Notes: generated by a model from the sequence alone, not told the origin. Positions 1 to 8,208 are shown, counted from the stretch's first letter. The stretch: DNA of 64,000 nt from Rhizobium sp. CF122 (GCF_000282035.1 NZ_AKKA01000082.1:1-64000); one strand, 5' to 3'. Numbers and translations: made by a program.

Positions 1-174
1 GGCTACACGATCGGCAAGCCGATCGGCTACGGCTATGTCCGCAACCCGGAAGGTGTGAGCGAAGACTTCGTACTGTCCGGCAACTACGAGCTTGACGTGG
101 CGCGCGAGCGCGTGCCCTGCCGGGTCGCGCTGAAGCCGCTCTACGATCCAGAGATGGTGCGCGTGAAAGGATGA
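1..174 (+). CDS. 3' end of a GcvT-type FAD oxidoreductase (dimethylglycine/sarcosine dehydrogenase-like), partial
   Basis: Only the last 57 codons are in the window, open from the first base to a TGA. The fragment has the features of the C-terminal barrel of GcvT/dimethylglycine dehydrogenase proteins: a GYGYVR strand, a YELDVA strand, and a closing PLYDPE segment before the basic tail. In that family this domain binds folate and takes up the one-carbon unit released by demethylation of glycine derivatives. The substrate cannot be told from the tail; sarcosine, dimethylglycine or an aminomethyltransferase are all possible. It converges on uxuB across a 254-bp gap that carries a palindromic repeat. 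Confidence 0.65.
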   Translation, partial: GYTIGKPIGYGYVRNPEGVSEDFVLSGNYELDVARERVPCRVALKPLYDPEMVRVKG

Positions 175-195
175 TCGGCGCTGAGCCCTTAGGCC

Positions 196-326
196 TTCAT
201 TCCTGTGCTTGTCACAGGAATCTAGCCATCGCGCGTCGGCGCGATGAATGACTTATGGAAAAGAGTCTTCCGCGCCCAAGGACACGGGCGTGCTGGATCC
301 CTGTGACAAGCACAGGGATGACGGGC
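196..326. repeat. RIME-like inverted palindromic intergenic repeat
   Basis: Two arms of about 31 bp face each other with roughly 65 bp between them. The left arm (198-228) contains a 7-bp stem with a 5-nt loop (201-219). The right arm (292-323) contains a perfect 9-bp stem, atccctgtg paired with cacagggat, with a 5-nt loop (297-319). The right arm reverse-complemented matches the left arm at about 27 of 31 positions, so each arm is a hairpin and the two arms form a larger inverted repeat. Rhizobial genomes carry many such mosaic palindromes between genes. I found no second copy in the window. It fills most of the gap between two convergent genes and could also fold in both transcripts. Confidence 0.6.
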
Positions 327-428
327 TGAACGCGGGCAGCCGCCCATCGATCACCCCGGATGCGCAGTCGCCAATAACCTGCCCGGAAAAACCATGCTGC
401 GACGAGCGCGCCCATCGCCGCGCCGTTC

Positions 429-1883
429 TCAAAACAGCGGCAGCTTGTTGTCCTGGATCAGGATCTCCAGCTTGTTCGCCACATCCTCCGTCCACGCGAG
501 ATTGCCGGACAGCGCCGCCGGGAAGAGACCCGGCAGCCCGAACAGCGCTTTCGACACCGCGCCGCCGTTGCGCGGCACGTCGGCCAACAGCGCAGCAATT
601 TCCGCCGCGCGGGGATCGCGCAATTCGTAACTTTTACCGTTCCTGTCAACGCCAAGGGCATAGCGCATCCAGGCTGCCACGGCGATCGCGTAGGTCTCAG
701 CCTTGGCGCCATGCGCCAAAGCCTCGGTCGCGGGCTCCAGAAGACGCTGCGGCAGTTTCTGCGTGCCATCCATGGCGATCTGATAGGTGCGGTGGGCAAT
801 CGCCTTGTTTGCAAAGCGTGCGATCAACTCGTCGGCATAGGCTTCGAGATCGATGCCGGGAACGGGATCGAGCGTAGCGGCTGCCGCGTTCATGTGGCGA
901 CGCGCAAGGGCTGCCAGGCCGGTATCATCCATGACGTCGCGAATGAGTTCATAGCCGGCGATATAACCGAGATAGGCGAGCAGCGAATGCGCGCCGTTCA
1001 GCATGCGCAGCTTCATCTTTTCGTAAGCGGAGACTTCCTCGACCATCAGGGCACCGGCCTTTTCCCATTCCGGGCGGCCGTTGGCGAAGTGATCCTCGAT
1101 CACCCATTGCGTGAAGGGTTCCGTCTCGATCGCCGCCAGATCTTGCCTGCCGGTGAGCCTTTGGGCATCGCGATAGGTGGCATCCGTGCTTGCCGGCGTG
1201 ATGCGATCGACCATGGTCGATGGGAAGGGTACGTTGACTTCGATCCACTGCCGAAGGTCCGGATCGATGCGACCGGCAAACTCGAGTACGAGCCGCTTCA
1301 GCACGGCGCCGTTGCTCGGCAGATTATCGCAGCTGAGTGGAGTAAACGGCGCAATACCTTTGGTGCGGCGGCGCGCAAGACCTTCCACGAGATAGCCGAT
1401 GACGCCGCGGGGTGCATGCCGGTCGGCAAGGTCGGCGTCAATGTCGGGATGCTTCAGGTCGAGCCCGCCCGTGGCGGGGTCGAAGCCATAAGCCTTCTCC
1501 GTCACCGTCAGGCTGACAATGCGGATGGCAGGATCCTCGAGCCTGGCGAGCAGATCGCCGGGGTTGCGGGTCGCGACATGGGCGCGCAGGATCGGGCCGA
1601 TGACATGCGCCGTCGTGCCCGAGGTGTCGCGCACGAGCATGGTATAGAGACCGTTCTGCTCGTTCAGGTGATCGGCAACATCGGCCGTGCGCAGGCTCGC
1701 GACCTCGATGCCCCAGTCGCCGCCGGCGACCGCAATCGCGGCATCGGTGAACGGAGCGAAGTGGGCGCGAAAGAATGCGCCCGGACCGAGATGCAGGATA
1801 CCCGGCTTCAGCGCCTTGCGATCATAGCCGGGAAGCTTTGCTGTCGGCGCGAGGCCGGAAAGGCTCGTCAGACGTTCGATCAC
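429..1883 (-). CDS. uxuB: Mannitol dehydrogenase family protein, probable D-fructuronate reductase
   Basis: A 484-residue NAD-dependent polyol/uronate dehydrogenase. The N-terminal motif GPGAFFRAH (about 33-41) belongs to the dinucleotide-binding part. SCDNLP (about 184-189) and the catalytic KxxxxNxxH motif (Lys291, Asn296, His299) are characteristic of the mannitol dehydrogenase/UxuB family. The GTG start overlaps the uxaC stop as GTGA, which implies translational coupling; the ORF extends further upstream, but only inside uxaC. Paired with uronate isomerase, the natural reaction is D-fructuronate to D-mannonate in glucuronate breakdown. A mannitol or other hexitol dehydrogenase role cannot be excluded from sequence alone. 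Confidence 0.85.
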   Translation of the reverse strand: MIERLTSLSGLAPTAKLPGYDRKALKPGILHLGPGAFFRAHFAPFTDAAIAVAGGDWGIEVASLRTADVADHLNEQNGLYTMLVRDTSGTTAHVIGPILRAHVATRNPGDLLARLEDPAIRIVSLTVTEKAYGFDPATGGLDLKHPDIDADLADRHAPRGVIGYLVEGLARRRTKGIAPFTPLSCDNLPSNGAVLKRLVLEFAGRIDPDLRQWIEVNVPFPSTMVDRITPASTDATYRDAQRLTGRQDLAAIETEPFTQWVIEDHFANGRPEWEKAGALMVEEVSAYEKMKLRMLNGAHSLLAYLGYIAGYELIRDVMDDTGLAALARRHMNAAAATLDPVPGIDLEAYADELIARFANKAIAHRTYQIAMDGTQKLPQRLLEPATEALAHGAKAETYAIAVAAWMRYALGVDRNGKSYELRDPRAAEIAALLADVPRNGGAVSKALFGLPGLFPAALSGNLAWTEDVANKLEILIQDNKLPLF

Positions 1884-3295
1884 AGCTTGTATGCCTTCTT
1901 CGCGTTTCCGTAGGAGAGTTCGCCGGCGACAATCTCGGCTTCCTTGCGGGACATTCGGTGTTCCGTCACGAACTGCGCCAAGAAGCGGCAAACCTCGCGG
2001 CGCCAGACATCATGGCGAGCCGGGATCGACAGAAGAGCACGCGTATCGTCGTTAAAGCCTGCCAGATTGGCGAAACCGGCCGTTTCCACCACCTGATCGA
2101 GATAGCGGCGAATGCCGTTCGGGCTGTCGTGGAACCACCAGGGCGGGCCGATCATCAGGCACGGCCAATGGCCGGCCATCGGCGCCAGCTCGCGGGCATA
2201 GGTTGTCTCGTCGAGGGTGAATAGGAGGACGCGAAGACCTGGCGCATGGCCGTACTTTGCGAGCATGGCAGAGAGACCGCCGACCCAATCGGTCGGCGTT
2301 GGGATGTCCGCACCCATGTTCGGACCACGGGTCTGGAACAGTTCACGATCGGTGTTGCGGCGCGAGCCGGCATGGATCTGCATCGTCATGCCGTCTTCGG
2401 CCGAAAGTCCGGCCATCTCGGTCAGCATCTGTCCCCGGAAAAGCTCAGCGTCCTCGGCGCTCAGCGTACCCTTATGCGCCTTGTCGAGCAGGCGTTGCTT
2501 GTCGGCAAGCGGCAGGTCCGCCGTGAAGGCCGACGGCACGCCATGGTCGGTGGCGGTCGCGCCGTATTTGCGGAAATAGGCGCGGCGCTTGCGATGGGCA
2601 TCGATCAGCCCATCCCACTTCGTCACGTCGCAATCGGTCAGTTCACCAAGCCGAACGAGATTTTCGCGGAAGCCGACGGCATCCGGGTCGGTGACACTAT
2701 CCGGCCGGTAGGTGGTGCGGACGCGGCCGATCCAGCCGTCTTCCGCCATCTTCTGGTGATGCACCAGCGGGTCGAGCGCGCCTTCGGTCGTGGCGATCGT
2801 CTCGATACCGAAACGTTTGTGCAGGGCGCGCGGGCGAAACGCGGGAAGCGCCAGCTGCGCATTGATATGGTCGTAGAGCGCATCCGCATTTTCAAGCGTC
2901 AGCGGTTCCTCACAGCCGAGGACGGCCGACATTGCGTGATCGACCCACAGGCTGGAGGGCGTGCCGCGGAAGAGATGGTACCGCGTGGCGAAAGCGCGCC
3001 AGATGTCGCGGCCCTTGGCGACCGGCTTGCCGTCGAGGCGCGGTACGCCGAGATCGTCAAGCTTGACGCCGACGCTATGCAACATGCGGAAGAGATAATG
3101 ATCTGGGATGACAAGGAGCGAAGACGCATCCTCGAATGGCTTGTCTTCGGCAAACCACGACGGTTCCGTATGCCCGTGCGGGCTTACGATCGGTAACGTG
3201 CGAACCGTCTCGTAAAGGTCCCGCGCGATCGTGCGTGTTGTCGGATCGGCCGGAAAGAGCCGGTCCGGATGAAGAAAGCCGTTTCCAACATCCAT
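1880..3295 (-). CDS. uxaC: Uronate (glucuronate/galacturonate) isomerase
   Basis: A 471-residue protein of the UxaC amidohydrolase-like family, which converts D-glucuronate to D-fructuronate (and galacturonate to tagaturonate). The N-terminal PHGHTEPS segment supplies the HxH metal ligands (about His40 and His42), and the length matches the family. The ATG was chosen because a GGGAGG ribosome binding site sits 8 nt upstream; the 18 codons before it lack one. It is the promoter-proximal gene of a two-gene operon with uxuB. No transporter, kinase or GntR regulator of hexuronate use is in view, so the rest of the pathway must lie elsewhere. Confidence 0.92.
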   Translation of the reverse strand: MDVGNGFLHPDRLFPADPTTRTIARDLYETVRTLPIVSPHGHTEPSWFAEDKPFEDASSLLVIPDHYLFRMLHSVGVKLDDLGVPRLDGKPVAKGRDIWRAFATRYHLFRGTPSSLWVDHAMSAVLGCEEPLTLENADALYDHINAQLALPAFRPRALHKRFGIETIATTEGALDPLVHHQKMAEDGWIGRVRTTYRPDSVTDPDAVGFRENLVRLGELTDCDVTKWDGLIDAHRKRRAYFRKYGATATDHGVPSAFTADLPLADKQRLLDKAHKGTLSAEDAELFRGQMLTEMAGLSAEDGMTMQIHAGSRRNTDRELFQTRGPNMGADIPTPTDWVGGLSAMLAKYGHAPGLRVLLFTLDETTYARELAPMAGHWPCLMIGPPWWFHDSPNGIRRYLDQVVETAGFANLAGFNDDTRALLSIPARHDVWRREVCRFLAQFVTEHRMSRKEAEIVAGELSYGNAKKAYKL

Positions 3296-3478
3296 GAGAA
3301 TTCCTCCCTGAAGGGCTACCGGCCTACCCCACAAGTCGGAATGCGGCAAGGGCTTTTAGTAACCAAACAGTTCGCTTTCGCAAATCGCCCTGCCCAACCC
3401 TCGAAATGATTGACCGCATGGACTATTTCCGCTTTTCAGATGCGGATGAAATTTGGCCGCTTGCGGCAAGGAGGTTCC

Positions 3479-3688
3479 ATGTCCGAAGAGACGAGCCGCG
3501 TGACGAAGCTCGAGGAAATCGTCGCCCATCAGGCGAAGACGATCGAGGAGTTGTCCGATCAACTGGCCGAACAGTGGAAGGTGATGGAGCAGACACGCGC
3601 CAAGCTCGACAGGCTGACGGAGCGGTTTCTGTCGCTCGAGGAGCAATCACTGGAAGCCCCCGCCATTACGCGACCCCCGCACTACTGA
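3479..3688 (+). CDS. slyX: SlyX family protein
   Basis: A 69-residue protein that is almost entirely a coiled coil (heptads through VTKLEEIV, LSDQLAEQWKVMEQ and LDRLTERFLSLEE), followed by a short proline-rich tail ending PPHY, as in SlyX proteins. Biochemical function is unknown; the name comes from proximity to slyD in enterics. AAGGAGG lies 7 nt before the chosen ATG, so the longer in-frame ORF starting about 70 nt upstream is not needed. It is divergent from uxaC and lies just upstream of the riboswitch and efflux gene, which has its own promoter. Confidence 0.85.
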   Translation: MSEETSRVTKLEEIVAHQAKTIEELSDQLAEQWKVMEQTRAKLDRLTERFLSLEEQSLEAPAITRPPHY

Positions 3689-3703
3689 ACAAAGCTCCGA
3701 CCC

Positions 3704-3732
3704 TTGTTTTCGGCGGCCGGACTACCTATTAA
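3704..3732 (+). promoter_or_regulatory. Candidate sigma-70 type promoter for the PACE gene
   Basis: TTGTTT at 3704-3709 and TATTAA at 3727-3732 are separated by exactly 17 bp. A start point about 7 nt downstream would fall near 3739, immediately before the first hairpin of the putative riboswitch, so the leader would consist almost entirely of the aptamer. It is a match by eye and untested. Confidence 0.5.
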
Positions 3733-3733
3733 A

Positions 3734-3801
3734 GGGTCGTGAGGACGACCTCCCCCAGTACGGGCATTAACTCGGGACGACCCGAGCATTCCCGTTGGGG
3801 G
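3734..3801 (+). promoter_or_regulatory. Putative guanidine-II (mini-ykkC) riboswitch
   Basis: Two small hairpins, both with an ACGA tetraloop closed by G-C pairs: GAGG-ACGA-CCTC at 3741-3752 and CTCGGG-ACGA-CCCGAG at 3771-3786, joined by an 18-nt linker. The ribosome binding site GGGGG (3797-3801) follows 10 nt after the second hairpin and 5 nt before the ATG. Paired hairpins with ACGR loops are the defining feature of the guanidine-II class, in which guanidinium binding docks the two loops and frees the ribosome binding site. An alternative pairing is visible here: CCCCCA (3752-3757) with TGGGGG (3796-3801), and ACGGG with CCCGT, would hide the site. There is no U-run, so a terminator is unlikely; control would be at translation. 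Confidence 0.8.
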
Positions 3802-3806
3802 TAACT

Positions 3807-4250
3807 ATGCGTAAAACCGCAGACCGTATCCGTCACGCCATCAGCTTCGAACTCATTGGATTAGCGCTCGTCACGCCGCTCGGTGCGCTGGCCTTCGGTA
3901 TGCCCATGGCCGATATCGGCGTGGTCGGCGTTGCCGGCGCAACGCTGGCGACGATGTGGAACTATATCTATAATCTCGGCTTCGACCACCTGATGCAGCG
4001 CCTGACCGGCGGCACGCAGAAGAGTGTCGCGACCCGCGTGCTGCATGCTGTCATGTTCGAGGTGGGATTGCTGTTGGCGCTGCTGCCGATGATTGCGTGG
4101 TACCTCGGCATCAGTGTCGTTCAAGCGCTGATGATGGACGTATCCTTCGCGCTTTTCTACATGGTCTACGCCTTCGTCTTCAACTGGGCCTATGACCGTG
4201 TCTTCCCACTGCCGGATTGGCAGCCTGCCACGCAAGCATCGCAAACCTAG
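3807..4250 (+). CDS. PACE family (BTP domain) multidrug/chlorhexidine-type efflux transporter
   Basis: A 147-residue membrane protein made of two tandem bacterial transmembrane pair domains, four helices in all (about 12-32, 36-57, 80-101 and 105-128). Glu15 in helix 1 (ISFELIG) aligns with the essential, proton-coupled Glu15 of AceI. The helix 2 MWNYIYNLGFD and helix 4 FNWAYDRVFPLP motifs are the conserved signatures of each repeat. PACE pumps export chlorhexidine, acriflavine and short diamines by proton antiport across the inner membrane. The upstream riboswitch-like leader suggests guanidine or a guanidinium compound as inducer and perhaps substrate, which is inference. The second in-frame ATG was chosen because GGGGG lies 5 nt upstream. 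Confidence 0.9.
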   Translation: MRKTADRIRHAISFELIGLALVTPLGALAFGMPMADIGVVGVAGATLATMWNYIYNLGFDHLMQRLTGGTQKSVATRVLHAVMFEVGLLLALLPMIAWYLGISVVQALMMDVSFALFYMVYAFVFNWAYDRVFPLPDWQPATQASQT

Positions 4251-4268
4251 GCATCACGCAGCCGAAGA

Positions 4269-4304
4269 GAAAGGGATCGCCGCTGCCGGCGATCCCTTTC
4301 TTGT
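4269..4304. terminator. Bidirectional intrinsic terminator between the PACE gene and gabD
   Basis: A perfect 14-bp stem (4269-4282 with 4287-4300) closes a 4-nt loop and is followed by TTGTTG on the plus strand. It lies between two convergent genes and can serve both; on the minus strand the tail is weaker. Confidence 0.75.
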
Positions 4305-4333
4305 TGTCTCAACGCATCTGAGCCAGATGTCGC

Positions 4334-5815
4334 TCAGACATTGCCCATGCAGAGATACTTCATCTCGAGATAATCCTCGGCGCCGTGACGCGAGCCTTCG
4401 CGACCGAGGCCGGATTGCTTGATGCCGCCGAAGGGCGCCGTTTCCGTCGACATGAGGCCGGTGTTGATGCCGACCATGCCGTATTCCAGCGCCTCGGCGA
4501 CGCGCCAGACCTTTTTCAGATCGCCAGCAAAGAAATAGGCAGCAAGACCAAATTCGGTGTCGTTCGCCTGAGCAATCACATCCGCGGCGGTATCGAAGCG
4601 GAACAGCGGGGCAACGGGACCGAATGTCTCTTCACGCGCGACTTTCATTTCGCGGGTGACGCCGGTGAGCACGGTCGGGGTGAAGAAGGTGCCGGCACCT
4701 TCGACGCGCTTACCGCCCGTCAGGATCCTGGCCCCTTTCGACACCGCATCCGCGACGTGGCTTTCGACCTTCGCCAGCCCCTGCTCGTCGATCAGCGGGC
4801 CGATGCTTACGCCTGCCTTGAAACCGTCCCCGACCGCCATCGTCTCGACCTTGGCGGCAAGCTTGGCGGCAAAGGCGTCATAGACGCCCGACTGCACGTA
4901 GAGGCGGTTGGCGCAGACGCAGGTCTGACCGGCATTGCGGTACTTCGACGCCAGAGCGCCCTCGACGGCTGCATCGAGATCCGCGTCGTCGAAGACGATG
5001 AAGGGTGCATTGCCGCCGAGCTCGAGGCTGATCTTCTTGATCTGATCGGCACACTGACGCATTAGAATGCGGCCAACCTCGGTCGAGCCGGTGAAGCTGA
5101 TCTTGCGCACCTTGTCGTTGCCGCAGAGTTCCTTGCCGATCGCCGGGCCGTCTTCGCCGACGATGACGTTGAAGACGCCGGCCGGGATGCCGGCCTGCTC
5201 GGCAAGAACCGCGAGCGCCAGTGCCGACAGCGGCGTCTGCTCAGCCGGCTTGGAAACGACGGTGCAGCCGACGGCGAGCGCCGGTGCGATCTTGCGGGTG
5301 ATCATAGCGGCTGGGAAATTCCAGGGCGTGATCGTGCCGACGACGCCGACGGGCTGCTTGATGACGATCATGCGCTTATCGTTCGACGGCGCGGGGATCG
5401 TCTCGCCATAGATGCGCTTAGCTTCTTCTGCGTACCATTCAACATAGGCGGCGGCGTAAAGGATTTCGCCACGGGCCTCCGCGAAGGGCTTGCCCATTTC
5501 AGCGGTAAGGATGGCGGCCAGCTCATCGGCATGGGCGACCATAAGGTCGAACCACTTGCGCAGGATACCGGCGCGTTCCTTGGCAGGACGCGCGGCCCAG
5601 GCCGGCTGCGCGGCATAGGCGGCATCGATCGCTTCTCGCGTTTCGGCGCCGCCCATGTCGGGCAGCGAGGCGAGAACCTCGCCCGTGGCAGGGTTGAGGA
5701 CGTCGAAGGTCTTCGTCGCGCCACCGGCTGTCCAGACACCGTTGATGTAACCGGCGTCGCGCAGGAAGGGCGAGGAAAACGGAACGTACTTTGTCAGTGC
5801 AGTCGTGAATGCCAT
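4334..5815 (-). CDS. gabD: NAD(P)-dependent succinate-semialdehyde dehydrogenase
   Basis: A 493-residue aldehyde dehydrogenase superfamily protein. It has the Rossmann motif FTGSTEVG (241-248), the general base Glu265 in LELGGNAPF and the nucleophile Cys299 in GQTCVCANR. Length and the PWNFP segment near 164-168 match the GabD branch, which oxidises succinate semialdehyde to succinate after GABA transamination. It lies downstream of gabT in the same orientation with a gap of about 30 bp, so the two form a GABA catabolic operon. Other short semialdehydes such as glutarate semialdehyde are plausible side substrates. Confidence 0.92.
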   Translation of the reverse strand: MAFTTALTKYVPFSSPFLRDAGYINGVWTAGGATKTFDVLNPATGEVLASLPDMGGAETREAIDAAYAAQPAWAARPAKERAGILRKWFDLMVAHADELAAILTAEMGKPFAEARGEILYAAAYVEWYAEEAKRIYGETIPAPSNDKRMIVIKQPVGVVGTITPWNFPAAMITRKIAPALAVGCTVVSKPAEQTPLSALALAVLAEQAGIPAGVFNVIVGEDGPAIGKELCGNDKVRKISFTGSTEVGRILMRQCADQIKKISLELGGNAPFIVFDDADLDAAVEGALASKYRNAGQTCVCANRLYVQSGVYDAFAAKLAAKVETMAVGDGFKAGVSIGPLIDEQGLAKVESHVADAVSKGARILTGGKRVEGAGTFFTPTVLTGVTREMKVAREETFGPVAPLFRFDTAADVIAQANDTEFGLAAYFFAGDLKKVWRVAEALEYGMVGINTGLMSTETAPFGGIKQSGLGREGSRHGAEDYLEMKYLCMGNV

Positions 5816-5847
5816 GTCATGTAACTCCGGGCAAAGAAGCTATCGCC

Positions 5848-7125
5848 TTACTTGCCGCTTGCTTCGAGGATCGAGGCTTCCAGAATGTCGAGCGCTTCAC
5901 CGAAAACGTTGTCCTGGATGGTGATCGGGGCGAGGAAGCGGATGACGTTTCCGTGGACGCCGCAGGTCAAAAGGATCAGGCCCTTATCGAGCGCGATCAG
6001 ACGCACCTTGTTGGCGAATTCCGCGCTCGGCAGCTTTGTCGTCTTGTCGTTGAACTCGACCGCGTTCATGAAGCCCGGGCCACGGATATCGACAATCTCC
6101 GGCGCCCTTTCGCGCAACGATTCCAGACGCTGCTTCAACCGGCTGCCGAGCTGATTGGCGCGGTTGCAGAGATCTTCGTCCTTGATGACGTCAAGAACTG
6201 CGTGAGCAGCCGCGATGCCGAGCGGATTGCCGCCATATGTGCCACCAAGGCCGCCGGGTCCAGGCGCATCCATGATCTCGGCACGGCCGGTGACGGCCGC
6301 CAGCGGGAAGCCGCCGGCGAGGCTCTTGGCCATGGTCATCAGGTCGGGCGCGACTTCGTGCTGATCCATAGCGAACATCGTGCCAGTCCGGGCAAAGCCG
6401 GTCTGGACCTCATCGGCAATCAACAGGATACCATGTTGATCGCAGAGTTCGCGCAGTGCCTTCATGAACGAAACCGGCGCCGCGTAGAAGCCGCCCTCGC
6501 CCTGCACCGGCTCGATGATGATTGCGGCAACGCGCTGCGGATCGACATCGGCGGCAAACAGCTTTTTCAGCGCGGCCAGCGACTGATCCGGTGTCACGCC
6601 ATGGAGCTCGACCGGGAACGGGACGTGGAAGACATCGCCCGGCATCGCGCCGAAACCGACCTTGTAGGGCACGACCTTGCCTGTGAGCGCCATGCCCATA
6701 AAGGTGCGGCCGTGGAAGCCGCCACCGAAGGCAATGACGGCCGAGCGACCGGTTGCGGCACGCGCGATCTTCACGGCATTCTCGACGGCTTCGGCCCCTG
6801 TCGTGACGAAGATCGTCTTCTTGGTGAAATTACCCGGCGTCAGCGCATTCAGGCGCTCAGCAAGATGCACATAGTTTTCGTAGGGCACGACCTGATGGCA
6901 GGTATGGGTGAAGTGATCGAGTTGATCCTTGACGGCGGCGATCACGCGCGGATGGCGATGGCCGGTATTGAGAACGGCGATGCCAGCCGCGAAGTCGATA
7001 TAGCGGCGACCTTCCTTGTCCCAGATTTCGGCATTCTCTGCGCGGTCGGCATAGATCTGCGTGGTCATGCCAACGCCGCGCGAAATGGCGGCATTCTTCC
7101 GGTCTGTGAGGGTGGTCGCGGTCAT
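5848..7125 (-). CDS. gabT: 4-aminobutyrate (GABA) aminotransferase
   Basis: A 425-residue class III PLP aminotransferase, the usual GabT length. Seen are FHGRT (137-141), the PLP-ring aspartate in ADEVQTGFAR (Asp238) and the Schiff-base lysine in MAKSLAGGFP (Lys267). It transfers the amino group of GABA to 2-oxoglutarate, giving succinate semialdehyde for GabD. The start was taken at the ATG preceded by AGGAAC; the 14 codons before it have no such site. The divergent MerR-XRE-cupin gene probably controls the operon. 5-aminovalerate is a possible alternative substrate. Confidence 0.92.
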   Translation of the reverse strand: MTATTLTDRKNAAISRGVGMTTQIYADRAENAEIWDKEGRRYIDFAAGIAVLNTGHRHPRVIAAVKDQLDHFTHTCHQVVPYENYVHLAERLNALTPGNFTKKTIFVTTGAEAVENAVKIARAATGRSAVIAFGGGFHGRTFMGMALTGKVVPYKVGFGAMPGDVFHVPFPVELHGVTPDQSLAALKKLFAADVDPQRVAAIIIEPVQGEGGFYAAPVSFMKALRELCDQHGILLIADEVQTGFARTGTMFAMDQHEVAPDLMTMAKSLAGGFPLAAVTGRAEIMDAPGPGGLGGTYGGNPLGIAAAHAVLDVIKDEDLCNRANQLGSRLKQRLESLRERAPEIVDIRGPGFMNAVEFNDKTTKLPSAEFANKVRLIALDKGLILLTCGVHGNVIRFLAPITIQDNVFGEALDILEASILEASGK

Positions 7126-7160
7126 CGGTGCGTTCCTGCGCTCTGGAATGGATGAACTAT

Positions 7161-7199
7161 CTTGCATAACTTCGGCAAGACGTGTAGAAAATTCCTACA
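7161..7199. promoter_or_regulatory. Candidate operator/promoter region between gabT and its divergent regulator
   Basis: Two inverted repeats lie between the divergent genes: CTTGC...GCAAG (7161-7179) and TGTAG...CTACA (7183-7199, a 17-bp imperfect palindrome). On the plus strand TTGCAT and TAGAAA are spaced by 17 bp and overlap both repeats. Binding of the fusion regulator here would suit autoregulation and gab control. Only symmetry supports this. Confidence 0.35.
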
Positions 7200-7327
7200 T
7201 TTTTCCTGCAAGAAAGCAAGCGGCATTTTCCGCTTCAAACCGTCGCTGTTTTCGGCGATGGTCGCTCAAGAAAAGAAGGGCCGGGAGACGTCCTCCAGAA
7301 GACAAACGAACCGGGAATATTTGGCTT

Positions 7328-8134
7328 ATGAGCAATGGGACGGCCGTGCGCTACAAGGTGGCGGAGGCGGCGAAATCAGCGGGCGTTTCCGCATCCACCT
7401 TGCGCCTTTGGGAAAGCCAGGGCCTCGTCGTGCCGGACCGTTCAGAGACCGGACACCGGCAATACAGCGCCGAAGACGTGGCCAGGTTGAAAAAGATAGC
7501 CTGGTATCGAACCGAGCGTGGCCTCAATCCGGCGGCCATTCGCGAGGCGCTGGAAGGCGAGGAACCGTCGGAAAACTCGGACACAGCGGACTCGTCGGAT
7601 CTCGGGCGGCGGCTGCGCAGCCTTCGCCATGGCACGGGAAAGACGTTGGATCATGTCGCAGGTGACATCGGTATTGCCGCCTCGACGCTGTCGACGCTTG
7701 AGCGGACCTCGCAAGGCGTGAGCTTCAAGACGCTGCACGACCTTGCCGAATATTACGGCACAACGGTTTCCCGCTTGTCCGGCGAAGAACGCGACGACGT
7801 GCCTGTGGTCGTCCGCGCCGGCGCCTGGCGCACATGGCCGGAGACGACGCCTGGTGTCTCGGTCCAGCTTCTGGCCGAGGGCCGAACCATGATGGATTGC
7901 CACCGGTTCGTGCTCGCGCCCGGCGCGACAAGCGAGGGCGCCTACCGGCACGAAGGGGAAGAGTTCATGCACGTGCTGTCGGGACGGCTCGAACTCGTGC
8001 TCGATTCCGACCAGTTTTTCGACCTCGGGCCTGGCGATTCGCTTTACTTCGAGAGCCGCCGCTACCATTCCTGGCGCAACCGTCACGACGGCGAAACCAT
8101 TCTCATCTGGATCAATACACCGCCGACATTCTGA
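7328..8134 (+). CDS. MerR-XRE-cupin fusion transcriptional regulator
   Basis: A 268-residue protein with three parts. Residues 8-75 form a MerR-type winged helix (VAEAAKSAGVSASTLRLWE, then GHRQYSAEDV). Residues 92-150 form an XRE/Cro-type helix-turn-helix (IAASTLSTLERTSQG). Residues about 160-268 form a cupin barrel (HEGEEFMHVLSGRLEL) likely to bind a small effector. XRE-cupin regulators are common; an added N-terminal MerR domain is a rarer layout that gives two possible DNA contacts per chain. It is divergent from gabT-gabD, which makes it the likely regulator of GABA use. The ATG at the end of GGCTT has only a weak binding site, but the domain boundaries fit this start. Confidence 0.82.
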   Translation: MSNGTAVRYKVAEAAKSAGVSASTLRLWESQGLVVPDRSETGHRQYSAEDVARLKKIAWYRTERGLNPAAIREALEGEEPSENSDTADSSDLGRRLRSLRHGTGKTLDHVAGDIGIAASTLSTLERTSQGVSFKTLHDLAEYYGTTVSRLSGEERDDVPVVVRAGAWRTWPETTPGVSVQLLAEGRTMMDCHRFVLAPGATSEGAYRHEGEEFMHVLSGRLELVLDSDQFFDLGPGDSLYFESRRYHSWRNRHDGETILIWINTPPTF

Positions 8135-8208
8135 GCCTTGGCGGTATCGCCCGCCATGGCTTTGCGCTATAGCGCCACAAGTGACAGTTTGAGTGAGAGA
8201 CGAGATCG

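Noticed and set aside
5809..7155. 448-codon plus-strand open frame opposite gabT
   Set aside because: gabT has all catalytic motifs on the other strand; the antisense frame matches no family.
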